Assembly: GCF_029852145.1 (NCBI RefSeq)
Contig: NC_079970.1
Span: forward strand, 17,013,831 to 17,077,830
Reading direction: 5' to 3'
Length of the DNA stretch: 64,000 bases
DNA from: Microplitis mediator
Lineage: Eukaryota; Arthropoda; Insecta; Hymenoptera; Braconidae
This document shows, piece after piece, positions 1 to 12,759 of this stretch. Made by a program: the position numbers and the translations under genes. Position 1 is the first letter of the stretch, and the number at the start of each line of letters is the position of its first letter. A model generated the notes under the pieces. That model saw only the letters and a list, made by a program, of their open reading frames with translations, was not told the DNA's origin and ran no database searches.

Positions 1-87
1 TACCAGACTGTTCAAATTATGGGTAATAGAGAGATCTCTATACCATTATCGTAGTATTTATTGGAAAACATTTTATGTTCTAATATC

Positions 88-170
88 TCGGACCTATGCC
101 AGCCTAGTGTATAGCAGACTAGTTTCCTAACTCAAAAAACCCGAGTTCAATCCTGTCCGAAGTCAATGTT
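88..170 (+). repeat. Possible tRNA-derived SINE fragment
   Basis: The segment has a spacing like RNA polymerase III A and B boxes: a GTGTATAGCAGA-type stretch followed about 35 bases later by GAGTTCAATCCTG, which resembles the B-box GGTTCGANTCC. It does not fold into an obvious complete tRNA, and A-rich sequence follows. Tentative, because only one degenerate copy is seen here. Confidence 0.25.
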
Positions 171-1984
171 TTTCAATAATAAAGTTTGAACATAAAAAAA
201 TAAGTAACACTGACATCATTTTTTCAATTAAAAAAAATAATAATAAAAAAATACACATTTACTATAATAAAGTGTCTTGAATCAAGTCGCTGGTATCTCA
301 AACCAAGAATTTGAAATTCTTGATTTAAGTTGAAATTTTTTCCCATGTATAAATACTTTCATACTCAACTCAAATATGAATTTAAATTAATTCATCAGTC
401 CATTTTTTAACTAAATACAAAATTTTGATTAAATTTAACTTATAAATAATCTCGTTAATGTTTTTATATAAATGGACAGTATTATTTATGTTGATAACAT
501 ATATGGTATGTGTTTAATGATTGATGCAATACAAAACGTCATCACATGTACATTTTAGGGATAAAGTTTATATGTACGTGCAGAAGTATTAAAATTAAGA
601 CACGTACGTAAGATATCCATATCTGAAAACAAAAGAAATAAATGAATACCTTTGAATATTTATTTAATATATTATAATATACATGTACAGTATAGTTTAG
701 ATATTTTATAATAATTTATAATACGTATGTGTAAATAAATATATATGTATGTAGGTGTATGTTTTTTTTTATTTAACAATTGTATTAGTTAAATGGTCAT
801 ACACGTGTGCCAGACGGTACCATCATCAATATGGCAGTCTCATTGTTTGCATTATCATTCTTCAATCAAACTAACGATTATCGATCAAACACGCAAGATT
901 ACTTGGTTATTTTTTAAACTCAATATTATTAGATGACGTTGAAAAATTTTTTTGTCCCCTTTTATCTGAATATGTTGAAAAAAAAATAATAAATCAGTAA
1001 AAATTTTTTATATCAGTGATAAAAAGTAATCATTTATAACAAGAAATATTTTTAAATTCGAGTGACTTATTTTCTCTACTTCCGCTTGTCAGCACTTGGT
1101 TTTTTAGTTTATACCTTCCTCAGCTTTTTTTTTTTCGTCAGTCTAATCAGGATATAAGCCAGGGATAAACTTAAAGCTTATTGAAAAAAAGTACAAAAAA
1201 AGAAAAAGAAAAATGTCGATTCATTCGAAAGAATTCACCCACGTGAATAAAGATCTCGCTCCAATTAACTGAAAATTCAAACGGCAAGATGAATATTTAT
1301 TGAGATATAGAAAGCGAAAATTCATTTTATAAAAATATTAAATATATTAAAAAATTTATATTTATGCATACTTACCTCAACTTTTATTTGCATATTCTTT
1401 TTTTATTTGATGGTTAATTAAATAGAGTAATCTTCCATAATAGTGAGTGCAACTTTTCTTCTTTTTTGACGCTCACACACAGAAATATCGGTTTGAAGTA
1501 TTTAAAGACTCTTCTTCAAGTATCAACTCATAAAGAAACTTTTCAGAGGTTACTTATAAATTTTTTAAATTTTGAAAATCAACAAAAACCAATTTTTTTT
1601 TTTCTCTCTTCAAAATCTTCGGTTCTTCGCTTGTTCAATCTTTCCTATGCAAGCCGTAGAGACACACTCAAATTTTAAGTCTTAATATCAATATTTAAAG
1701 GTCGTGGAAAACGATTGAAAAACTCGAAAAATTTATTTTAAAAAATACTGAATGACCTTTAAGTATTAATATTTAAACTTGAAATTTTAGTATGTTTGTT
1801 AAGAACATGTATAAAAAAAGATTGAACTAGTAAGCGACCAAATATTTCGAAAAAAAACAATGGTTTTTCATTGATTTTCGAAAGTTTGAAAATTTTCGAG
1901 CGACCTCTAGAAAATTACGATTGAGTTGAAACTTGGAGAGGACTCCAAATATTTCAAACTGAGATTTTTTCACCGTAAACAATC

Positions 1985-2042
1985 GGGAGTGAATTTACTC
2001 TATATTTATTCGGCGTTCACTCCAAAAATTTTTTTACAGTGT
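1985..2042 (+). repeat. Solo fragment of the ACTGTAAAAA / GGAGT MITE family
   Basis: The sequence contains GGGAGTGAATTTACTC and ends with CACTCC followed by an A/T run and TTTTTTACAGT. The same end is seen in the copies at 12.9, 40.3 and 43.6 kb. Only the right-hand end is recognisable; the left terminus has been lost or has diverged. Confidence 0.5.
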
Positions 2043-2559
2043 TCATTTAAGCTTCAAAATAAAACAAAAACTCTAAAAAAAATCGCCACCCGGATATATA
2101 TTTTTAAAAATAAAATATCATATTAAAATGAAATAAGAATTTAGAAATCCAAGTGTAACTGAACAAAAATAATTTAAATAATTAAAAAGATAAATGTATA
2201 TTGCAATTAGAAATTACTAATTATTTAAACATGTCAAGTAAGTATAAATATAGCTGGTAGTAATTATATATATATGATTTAATAGAATTGCGCATCATAT
2301 TTACTTGATCTTTTCACTTGGAATAAACAATAATAATAAATACAATGTAATATGTATTTAAAATGAGAGAGTTTGTTATTATAAGTATTGTATTATTGTA
2401 TATAATAGTATTGGAAGTAAAGAGTAGAATATATAACATAACAAGTAAAGTAACAACCACTATGAGAATAGTAGTAGTTTTAACTAGAAGTAGAACTACT
2501 AACCATTATACAGTATACTGATGTAGTCTAGAGTAGACAGTACAGTAGAAGAGCATGTT

Positions 2560-2830
2560 CTCTTAGCTATGGTCCCCCGCGACGATAACGAGTTCAGAAG
2601 AGGTGGGGGGTATTCATCTTTCTCTTTCTCTCCTTTTGCTTTACATTGCACTACTCTCAGTACGTTGTATGTACACTAATACTACACGAGAACGGACAAC
2701 TTCGCGCCATTCTGAGGTACATCGTCGCGACCAGTCAGCCTTAAACCGCGAACTAAGACCACGCGAGTATACGAGTTCGCGGCGGCTCTTTACTTCATTC
2801 CATAAATATACACAAGTACAATCTAATGCC
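2560..2830. promoter_or_regulatory. GC-richer promoter-like patch
   Basis: Within otherwise AT-rich DNA this patch is clearly richer in G+C and CpG, with CCCCCGCGACGATAACGAG and CGCGGCGGCT among its motifs. It is followed by an A/T-rich leader-like stretch. In insect genomes such patches often mark transcription starts and 5' untranslated exons. Both strands carry short open frames here, but neither shows a recognisable protein. The assignment as a promoter is inference. Confidence 0.35.
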
Positions 2831-5649
2831 AAATAAAAAAAAATTTATAATAATAGTAATGTATTTATTTATTTTCATATTTTAAAGAAAAAAATTGTGT
2901 CAGTGTTATAAAAAAAAAAATTTTGCAATTTTTTTTTCTTTTTTTTATAAATCGTGAGTGGAAATTTTTTTTATATTTTGTTACGTGATAAAAATATAAA
3001 TAAGTGTTGTGATCTAAATTTTTAGTGTTTGAGGTTTTTTTTAAAAATCCATAAATTTTATATTTAAAAATAAATTTATTTTGAAATTGTTGATAAATTT
3101 TTTAAAATTTAATTTAAATTACTGTAGTAATTATTTTTTGATTTATTACTTATCACTATTTTGTTGATTTTAAACTATAAATATTTTTTATCTAATTTAT
3201 AGGCAATAGTTTAATTGAATTGACGTATTGCTCTTATACTTTAATTGTTTTTCCTGGTAATCGATTGTTATCAGATGTTTAATATAGATAATTATAATTC
3301 ACTGATAATAATCAGCATATTTACGAATGTGTCAGAGCTAATTTGTGTCTCGTGTTGTTATTCAGGGTCATGTAAACTTTATTTATTTACAATAGATTAC
3401 TTGTCTATTCTCTTGAGTTTTCTTACAAGTACACGCATGTTCAATTTTTTTTTGTTTTATTAGAGTGAAAAAAAAAATTTTTACTTCAATAAAATAGACA
3501 AATGCTGTAGGATAAATATTTTTTGAAGTATGAATTCAGCGTTGGATTACCGCGTGAATGTGAATAGAATAAATCACGAGATATAGAGGGATAAATCTTT
3601 AAAAAGTTTTAAAAGAATTGCCAACCGTGAAACAATTATTTAAATTGTTGAAAAAAATTTTTTTTTATTTTGTATAATTAATGCAGATTTAAAAGTAGTT
3701 TCACTAATTTACTATTTACTGAAGTTTGAAGTAAATTTTTATGAAAAATTTTTTAGAGATATTTAGAATAGTTTTTTTTTTTTAATATTTACATGAGCGT
3801 AAAAAAATTTATTATGATAATTTTGAAAAAAAAAAATCATTATTTTTCGTATAAAAATATTGACTGCCATTAAATTTTAATGGTATCCCAATTTTTTTTT
3901 ATTACTAAAAATGAGTCAGTTTTTTAGAACTAAAAGTATGAAATTAAAATAATTAGGTACTACTGACAAAGAAAAAAAATGACATGATAAATTTTTTTTA
4001 TAGAACTAAAGATCAAACGCCAGTGACATCAATCACACGATGACTAGAATATTTATTTATGGAAAAAAAAAAAAAAAGAAAATTTAAAAATAAAATTATT
4101 TTAGTCAACGTGCACAGATTCGCGACAGAATGTATAAAAATTTAATTAACATTTGTATTGAAGTATTGACCCACATAAGGGAAAAATAATTATAGACTCA
4201 GTAGAGGAAGTGTAGAAAAATATATCGAATAAGGCAGTGATGATGCGGCTGCAGAGCAATTCCTTTCATCTTGACTCGTATTGCTTTTACGTGCGGATGA
4301 ATTCATAACAGTTATTGAATTTTTCACTCACAATCGTCCAATTTCCAATATTCACTCGTTTTTATTTTTCACTCCTTTCATTTCATTCTTTTCTTCTTAT
4401 ATTTTCTTTTATTTTACTCATACCCTTACTCTTACTATTACTCTTATTCTTGCAAATCTACCTACCAATAAACATAAAATATTCACGCCGTCACGAAATA
4501 TTATTTTACTACAAAGAAAGTTGACGAAGACAATCTCAATAATAATAAAAGAAGTGAAAGGATTTTTTTCCTTTTTTTACTATTCTTTATTGATACACAA
4601 GTGACATAAAATATCTATAAATTTCTATTGTTAATTATTCAATGCTTTTTCTTTTTCTGTAACTAATAATAACAAAAATCAATATTAGTTATAGACGTCA
4701 TGCTTTCTTCATTAGTAAAAATAATATATAATTTTATTTAAATTGATACCGGTCGACTAAATCAACTCATAAATTAAATAAAAATAGTCATTTATAAATT
4801 TTATAAAATAATTTATTTATATATATAAATATGATTAAGATTTTGAAAAACCTGTAAAATCAATTTCGTTTACTCATTATCCTAAAAAAATGAAAAAATT
4901 CATATTTAAAAATTTTTTTCTTCCTAAATTATTTTTGTTCAGGTATATAAAAAACAAAATAAAAATTCGTGTAAAATATATACTTAATATTATAATGCGA
5001 GATCTAATATATATATAAAATTATTTTGTACTTGAAATAAATTACATCTTTCGTTAAAATAAAAGTTATATATTTTTGAAATAATTTTTTTACTTTCGAG
5101 TTTATATAAAAATTATCATGTTAAAAAAAAAAAAAACATGAGGTAATATTGGTTTTTTAATTTTTATATGCGAAAAATGGGTGAGGCTGTGATTCAATAT
5201 AGTAAATAATTTTGTGTAGTTGTATTGAAAACAGAGCGGGTTTGAATTTTCGTGTTAAATATTTAACATTCTCCCATGTTGATTCAACATAACGTATTAT
5301 GTTGTTTATTAACATTTATTTTGTGTCTTTACATTTTCCAAATATATAACTAAAAGCAAACTCTACATTTCGGCAATATATTGACGTTATAAATAAATAA
5401 TGTAGCCATAATAATAACTGATATTTACCCGTAAAAGCTATCTTGCTTAAGAAAGCTGTTTCGAAACGATTTGAACTTGAATCATTTTAAATAATTCATT
5501 TAAACCATGTCTCTTATGGACATTTAACGTTGTAAATTATTTCATATTATCTTTCTTAATCAGAAGGGAAAAGAATACACCCAATTAATATTTAAGAAAA
5601 AATTACCCAAAAAGTTTGGTACTCTGAGGACATCTAGCCAATAACTAGA

Positions 5650-5774
5650 ATATTGTGTGACAAGGGATGAACTAAAAGAATTTCAGGCGAGGGTGAAGTG
5701 ACTTCTCGATCTAAAAGCGATGGCTGACATCACCCGGTTTGAAATCGTGTTGAATTCCGTGCCACACACTATAT
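5650..5774. mobile_element. MITE-like repeat, copy 1 (TATTGTGTGACAAGGGATGA family)
   Basis: The element starts TATTGTGTGACAAGGGATGA and ends with the inverted CCACACACTATAT. The core GGCTGACATCACCCG is shared with a second copy at 50.0 kb, which also has matching ends. It has no coding capacity. A direct repeat (CTTATGGRCATTTAACRTT...TTAATCAG) flanks the region at about 5,512-5,564 and 5,992-6,035. Confidence 0.65.
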
Positions 5775-6150
5775 TTTTCATATCCCACATTGATACTGAA
5801 AGTTTTAATGTCTGTAGTCAGAGGAAACAGGCTAATTTCTGATTGATAGTGCGGCAAAAAAGTAATATTGTATTTTAAATATGCAAATTTAACAAGGAAA
5901 ACAATGCCCTTATTAAAAGAAACGAGTTAAATCGATTAAAAAAAAATTTTTAAATACTTTTTAATGCTTTGAATATTTTTGAATCACCCTTCTTATGGGC
6001 ATTTAACATTACAAATCGTTTCTTTTAATCAGGGTGGCTTCTTATTAATTTAACAATTGTTTTTACAATACACAAAATTTTTACTGTACACAGGTTTATA
6101 AAAATTTAAATTACAATCAATAGTCAATTTTATTAGTTAAACTTTAATAT

Positions 6151-6386
6151 ACTCGGGTTGAAATATCTAGCCCCATTCAGTTCTCATCGAACCCAAGTAA
6201 GCCTCAATCAAGCATCACTGAGCTAAAAATAATACTAATCGAATTTAAATTACATAGTTAAGACTAGGTCCATTTGAGGCTTTTTGAACATCATTTGAGG
6301 CTCAAAATACTTTATTTACTTTTTACTCAGTGAGGCTGGATCGAGGCTTACTTGGGTTCGATGTGGCTAGATATTTCGACCCGGGT
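6151..6386. mobile_element. Foldback MITE (ACYCGGGTYGAAATATCTAG termini)
   Basis: The left end ACTCGGGTTGAAATATCTAG is matched in inverse orientation by CTAGATATTTCGACCCGGGT at the right end. Inner arms are also inverted: CGAACCCAAGTAAGCCTC on the left against GAGGCTTACTTGGGTTCGA on the right. At about 236 bp with no ORF it is a typical non-autonomous palindromic DNA element. A TA target duplication is possible but not clean. Confidence 0.75.
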
Positions 6387-8619
6387 AAATTGCACTTAAA
6401 TATTTTTATTGATATTAATTATGCTTAAATTGAAAATAATTCCAATTGTTTAGCCATGATGAAGTATAACTCGAAGACATTTAAGTAGTTGATTAATAAA
6501 TTTATCATTTCTCACGTATTTATAAAATGCTTTTTCGTTATATATTTGAATAATAAATCACTTGTAACTAAATCTGTAGGTATATTATTGTATATATGTA
6601 TCATGCAGGCATAAATAATATAAAGAAAATAACAAAAAAATTATCAAGTCCACTGTCGACTTTCCCGCGTACTTTCGCTATTATATATGTATGTATATGT
6701 ATATATATATATACATATATATTTTTGAATACCCGCATAATTATCATCGGCAAATTACGCTACTCTCATCTCGGGTCTTTTAACAGTTAAAATTTGCTCT
6801 TTATTCCGGTTGATGCGTAAAAAAAAAGCAGTGAAATAAGTCTCATTATAGCAGTAATAAAGTCATGGACGATAACAATTAACTAAATAATATTTTAATT
6901 ATTACTAATATTAATTTCTATGGATTAGAAAAAGTAATAACAAGAAAAAAATAGCTTAAACATTTTGGCGTGTTAGTATTAACAATAACTGAAGCGTACC
7001 GATTATTAATGCGGCTTAACAACCGTGATGTACAACACTTTCGATAAGAAATTTGTATCTTTTTGCATGTGATAATAGTCCACGATTAAATCAATAATTC
7101 CTTAACTCTCTATAATGCATCACCGACAGCTTGAGATAATACCAAAGAATCGCCAATGCCTCTATACTACTAAACTGTTGAGAACCATCAATACAACCAA
7201 TTTACTATTTATTTGTGGTGAAGTAAACCGATACAAAGACTTTTATATTACACTAGAATGGTTGATTCAGAGACGTGACCAAACTCTCTGTACTCAGTCT
7301 TGTACTTTGTGGGCTTTCTCCTTGATCACAAACTTTTACTTTTGCCACAGGCTAATTTATCAGCGACTCTTTTCAAGCATATAAGTTTTCCAAAGTTTTA
7401 TACTTGCCTACAAATTTATTTACTTTTTTTATTTTGTTCGTTCAGAGACTTCTTTTGTAAAAACCGCATTGTCTTGATGATTTATTAACAATAAAAATCA
7501 TTTATAATTAACTTTTTTTTTAAATTAATCAAAACAATTTATTGTCAATGAAATAGTTTTTTTTTTCTTGACTATTGTGTAATTTTTTTTATATTGTCAA
7601 AAAAAATACTTTTTACAGTAGAGACAACTCATACTTTATTATAATTTTTGAATTCAAAACATTTAAGTTAAAAAATAAGAAAATAATGTGCAAAAGACAT
7701 CACAGAATGTAAAATTACAATTAAAATCAATTTTTAGTTTTTTGAATTTGACATCCGTTATTTAGTTGATAAAATCATAATAAGAAAATATTTTTTGTCT
7801 TGAAAATTTGTCAGTATTATTCAGATTTTTAAAAATTATAATCTTTTTTTTTATTTGAATTTACAAAAATAAATATTAATCATACAAAATGTTCAAATTT
7901 TTCACTGTAATTAAAAAAATAAATGAGTAATTTATTATTATATTTTATCAGTCGATATTTTAAGTTTATTTATTTTTTAATTGGTCTATAAAACATAAAC
8001 TGACTTAAAAAATACTTTTAAAAGCTAGACTTAAAATTCTGCTTCAATAATAAAAACAATTGGTTTGGCCATGAAAATTGTTATCTATAATTACCTTACG
8101 TAAGTTAACTTTTAAAAAAGTTAACTGACTCATAAATTAGTGTACTTTGTCTTACTGGTTATTAAATAAACTGCTTTATCATTATCTCAATAAATAAAAT
8201 GATATAATAAAAAATGATCAATGTGGTTGATAATTTTATAAGCAAGCGAAAAATTAAATTTCGTGTTTCTTTCATTTTTGACATCTGTCGGTTATCAATA
8301 ATTATTTTATTAGACATTAAGTTGTCTTTTAAAAAGATGAGTACTATTGTCATTTTCACTTTTACCTGGTAGTTATATCTATGTATATGTATAGAATGGT
8401 ACGTTCGACATCTCGAGCCATAATTGTCGACATAAATGTTTTGTAGGCGCATAAATTTAATCGCCTCGACATGCGTGACGATGACTCACTAGCAAATATT
8501 ACATTAGTATCGTTCACCAAGTCATTGGCAAAAAGAAAATTTAAAAAAAAATATTTTATAGTCAGTACTTTTGATTTTTTTTCTTTCAAATATTTTTATT
8601 ATTTATTAGATAAATATTT

Positions 8620-9194
8620 CGCGTCACTAATTCCAAAAAGACATATTTTTCTACGCCCTTTTGGCTATAGTTACTAAGTTTAAAACCAAAAGCGCGTAGA
8701 ATTTTTGTTTTAATTGCTAATCATATTGTATATTTATTCTAAAGCTGAAAATTTTGAAAAAAAAGGGCACATAATTAAAGCTATATCGTCCCCTTTCTGG
8801 GTAAACGTCGTAACTACTTTTTTTTCATTATTAAAATTATGAGTAAAGAACATTCTTTAGAACTACTATTGCATAAAAAAAGCTTCATAGTTCAATAATT
8901 ATAACAGAATGTTCGAGAGACTTTTGAAATTTAATATTTCCATTGATGCACGGGTAACAGAACAGGTGTTTTGAACGATTTCTGAAAAAATTATAATTTT
9001 GCAGTTACAAGGTTTACCTAGAAAAGGGACGATATGTCCTTTTGGCTGTCAAAATTTCTTTCTAATTCTTAGCTATAAAATAAGTCTACAATATTAGCAA
9101 CAAAAAAAAATTATACATCCTTTTGATTTTAAATTTAGCTACTAAAGCCAAAAGGGCGTAGAAAAATATAAGTCCTTTTGGAATTAGTAACGCG
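8620..9194. mobile_element. 575-bp foldback element with CGCGTYACTAATTCC ends
   Basis: The left arm reads CGCGTCACTAATTCCAAAA followed by a run containing TTTTTCTACGCCCTTTTGGC. The right arm is its inverse, with GCCAAAAGGGCGTAGAAAAA and GGAATTAGTAACGCG. The palindrome continues inward (TCCCCTTTCTGGGTAAAC against the inverse of GGTTTACCTAGAAAAGGGA). The flanking ATTT on both sides may be a short target duplication. No transposase-like ORF is present. Confidence 0.8.
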
Positions 9195-11270
9195 ATTTAT
9201 TTACTTGTAAGTTTCTAAAAGTAAAATCATATTTAAATCTTTTAAAAATAAATATATTGATACTCTTTGTGAAATATAAAATTTAGTCTGAAGAGTATTG
9301 GATAAGATAGTATTTCAAGGGTTACAAGTGTTGAGCTTTATCACGAGTATCTCAGTAGCTTTTTCTAGCAAACGTGATAGAGTATAAGTAATAGTTTATA
9401 TTAGCAGTAAGTAAGTGTACACTAGTTGAATTGAGAAAAGAAAATAGAAAGCTGTATAGATAATGCACCTTAACTCTAGGTGACAACTTGTGAATTGATT
9501 CTGTCAGTTGTATTATAAAAAATTGAAAGCAAAAAAAAATAAAGTTTTATCGGATAAGTTGATCATAAAATTCAGAATAACCTGGGCGCAGTATCGAGTG
9601 TACGGTTCCGCTGGTTTACCACAAACTCCATCGAATGTAATATAAGATATTGTATCCAAGTGTAACTTTTAAAGACAATCTTAGAGTTTTTTTATTCAAT
9701 GCTGATTTTTAGTAACAAAAAAATATTTAAAATATATCGTGATTATTTATGTGATAAAAAATTATTAAATTATTTTATTAAATTTATGGGCATTATAATA
9801 AAATTAAAAAAAGAATAAATATTATATCTTAATTTAAATTTGTGAAGATAAAAAAAGTCCATGACACAATTATATGACACTGGTTATACATTTTTATAAT
9901 CTTTTTTACTTAGTATAGTTACGGCCAACGAGATAATTTACCGTGATTTCATTTCTCGACCTTACACTGCTCATCAAAAGGGACATTGTCATAATAAGAA
10001 TGAGGAGCGTAGGTTGATTCAATTAATTTACCCTGAATATCACAATTTATAAATATTAGGTCTTATAAAAAAAAAGAAACTTACCACTGTATTATATTTA
10101 ACATAAATAAAGATAACCAACTATTTACATTAACTATTTTTTAAAATAAATTCTAAAATTAAATTTAAATTTCAACAGAAATTTTTACTTATTCAATTGC
10201 TCCATTTTAAAACCCAGTAAAATATAATTTTCATTTTGTTTTTATTTGATCTTGAAAAAAAATGTTATAAGTGAAAATATATAGACATATTTTCTTGAAA
10301 TTCAAAGTAAATTAAAAAAAAACACTAGATTTTTATATATTTACAAATATTTACATTGCATATTTTAATTTAAACTTCTGACAATAGCATTTTAGTTGTG
10401 AATGAAAATTTTTCGATCCAAAAAAATGAAATTTCCTGTTTTGTTTTCTTATATTGACCTAAAAAGTGTACAAAGAAGTAGAATCATCACTATTAAGAAA
10501 AAAAAAGAAAATTACTTGGACACTTGACTGTCTCGTCTTTTGTTATAAATCCAAAAATAAATATTTTTCATTAGCTTCCTATTTATCTATCTTAAATAAA
10601 GTATTAAAAATAATATTCTGGCGCCACCATATATTTGAAAACTAAAATAAATAATGAAAAAATGCAGATCTATATTTCCATTACACGTAATATTTAAAAT
10701 AAAAGATGAAACGTTTCATACTTGCACTTTATTTCAAGCATCTGTTTTAGCTGCAGTTGAGTCTTTTATTTTTTTATTTTCTTTTATTTAACATTTTGAA
10801 ATATACCACACGAGCCAAGTGTCGGCGTTATATTTCACTGAAGATTAAGAGCTAAAAGCTTGCAAGAGAAAATTATAGTAGACTTTATAACTATAGCTAT
10901 GACTATAATCTATTACTATCCACTACTGCAGTAGTTTCAATTGATATTTCTAAAATTATTTTTATTTCTTTTTTTTCTTTTGCCATTAAGTACCCGAGAA
11001 AACAAAAATTCTTGAAAAAAGGTTGAAAGACCATTGACTTTTCTAAGCTTCAAAACGTGACACTGTTTTTAAACTTTGAAAATTCAAGGGAAAAACCAAT
11101 GATTGACTTAAACTTACAATTCAAAATCAGTTTTTTCTGAACGTATTTGCGCTGAAAAAAATTATAAAATTTATCACTTTTAATGGAGAGTCAAAAAAGT
11201 TTACAAAAGAATCTAAACACTTTCATTCATAATATCAAGTCAATTGTTTTTGTCTTTGTGTTTTCAGAAG

Positions 11271-11750
11271 TTTAAAGGCATTCTCAAATAAGGGCCCCAC
11301 TGTTTAAAAATATTTAATGACTTTCAACTGTCATAATGGTAATAAAATTTTATTAATTAATTAAAGCATTTATTGAAAGAAGGATAACGTAGTTATAATT
11401 TTGCCGAGATATAAATTTGAAAAAAAAAAAAAAAAAATTACAGTTGTCATCAATGAGGAATCAAACAAAATTTAGCCTGCAAAATTTTTAAACTCGAGTT
11501 GTAATATTGATTTAAAGATTCTACTAAAATTTATTTACCAAATTTCGTTTAACTTCTAGTTGATAACAACTGTAAGATTTTTTTTTTTAACTATATCTCG
11601 ACGAAATTGCAACTACGTTGCCCTGTTTCAATTAGGGCTTTCATTATTTTCAATTAATTAATAAAATATTAATATAGTTATAACAGTTGAAAGTCATTGA
11701 ATATTTTTAAAAAGAGGGGGGAAGGGACACTGTCTGAAAATACCCTTAAG
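11271..11750. mobile_element. 480-bp element with ~180-bp terminal inverted repeats
   Basis: The left arm (TTTAAAGGCATTCTCA, then TTTAATGACTTTCAACTGTCAT and AACGTAGTTATAATTTTGCC) is mirrored by the right arm (GCAACTACGTTGCC, AACAGTTGAAAGTCATTGAA, TACCCTTAAG). The arms have diverged, with substitutions and small indels, so the insertion is old. The centre is AT-rich and non-coding. Confidence 0.75.
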
Positions 11751-12759
11751 GCTGGGCTGTAATAACCGAATTTTAGAATTTTACTCTTCTTTTAATTTAT
11801 TATTTAATTGTTATAACAGCAGTTTTCATAGCTTCAAAAAAAAATGTGTAAGACAAACTTTTTCGTAAGATTTTAATCATTCGAGTGACAAGAGTATTCA
11901 AAAACGTAGAATTCGGTTAGTATTACTCATCCTTAAAAATCTTTTTAAAAAAGTTCGTCATTGTGTCACTTTTTGGAGTTTAGAATAGTCGACACTTTTT
12001 CAATCTTTTTTTTTTCAATTTTTTTTACATGGGTAGTTAAATTAAAATCTATCATCTAATTTAAATAAAATAAATTTAATGAAATATGTTAATTTTGTAA
12101 AAGTACGGAAAAGAGTTTCTACTTTTATGCAACAAAAAGTTGATGATTAAATTTTTTACTTGACGGCTTAGTGATTTCCCCAGTGACCTGAAGAAGACCT
12201 GACCTCATGAGCTTTATTAACACATATATATTATCACACATCCGATATCACGTATCAAGTTTACCCTCATTCCAAACACTAAATACTACAAATATATATG
12301 TATATATAGATATACAATTTAACGAGTAAAAGAAAGAGAAAGAGAGTAAGAAAGAACAATACTTTTGATAAGCAGGAGCGGTACTCTAGGTAAATGGATA
12401 CGATTCGTTGCTCACGCGTGTGCACACTTTATACCGTTTCGCCTGTGTTCACCATGTAACATTATGTGCACATGCACTGACTCAAGCGTCCAAGCACGTA
12501 ATACAAATTTCTAAATGCTCCGTTACATACATCCGTCTTTATACTATCTACTGCATTACATACTTTTCTTTCATACACCCCCTTCATTCATATTTATTTT
12601 ACTATCCATATACTATCGTTTAATTTACTCTATTACCATTTGCTAATTTATTTTTTTGTTAATGAATTTCAATCATTCATTTTAAATTCTAAAATCTAAT
12701 TCACTTGTTTTATTTATTTACAATAATTATTTATTTATAAAATTTAAATAAATATTATT

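Larger units (their letters stand above)
1..12759. other. Gene-poor AT-rich spacer
   Basis: No coding exon could be supported on either strand in this stretch. The open frames are short, rich in Phe/Ile/Lys/Tyr from AT-rich sequence, and lack domain motifs or flanking splice signals in a consistent phase. The stretch contains several inverted-repeat elements (listed separately), a GC-richer patch near 2.6 kb, and long A/T homopolymers. It could be upstream or intronic sequence of a gene outside the window; that is inference. Confidence 0.6.

Noticed and set aside
2603..2836. 77-codon ORF starting with a hydrophobic segment in the GC-richer patch
   Set aside because: The minus strand is also open over the same bases, and the composition fits a promoter or 5' untranslated exon. 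No conserved motif.
4281..4604. 107-codon plus-strand ORF
   Set aside because: Repetitive Phe/Leu/Ile/Thr from a T/C-rich tract; no signal peptide or domain logic.
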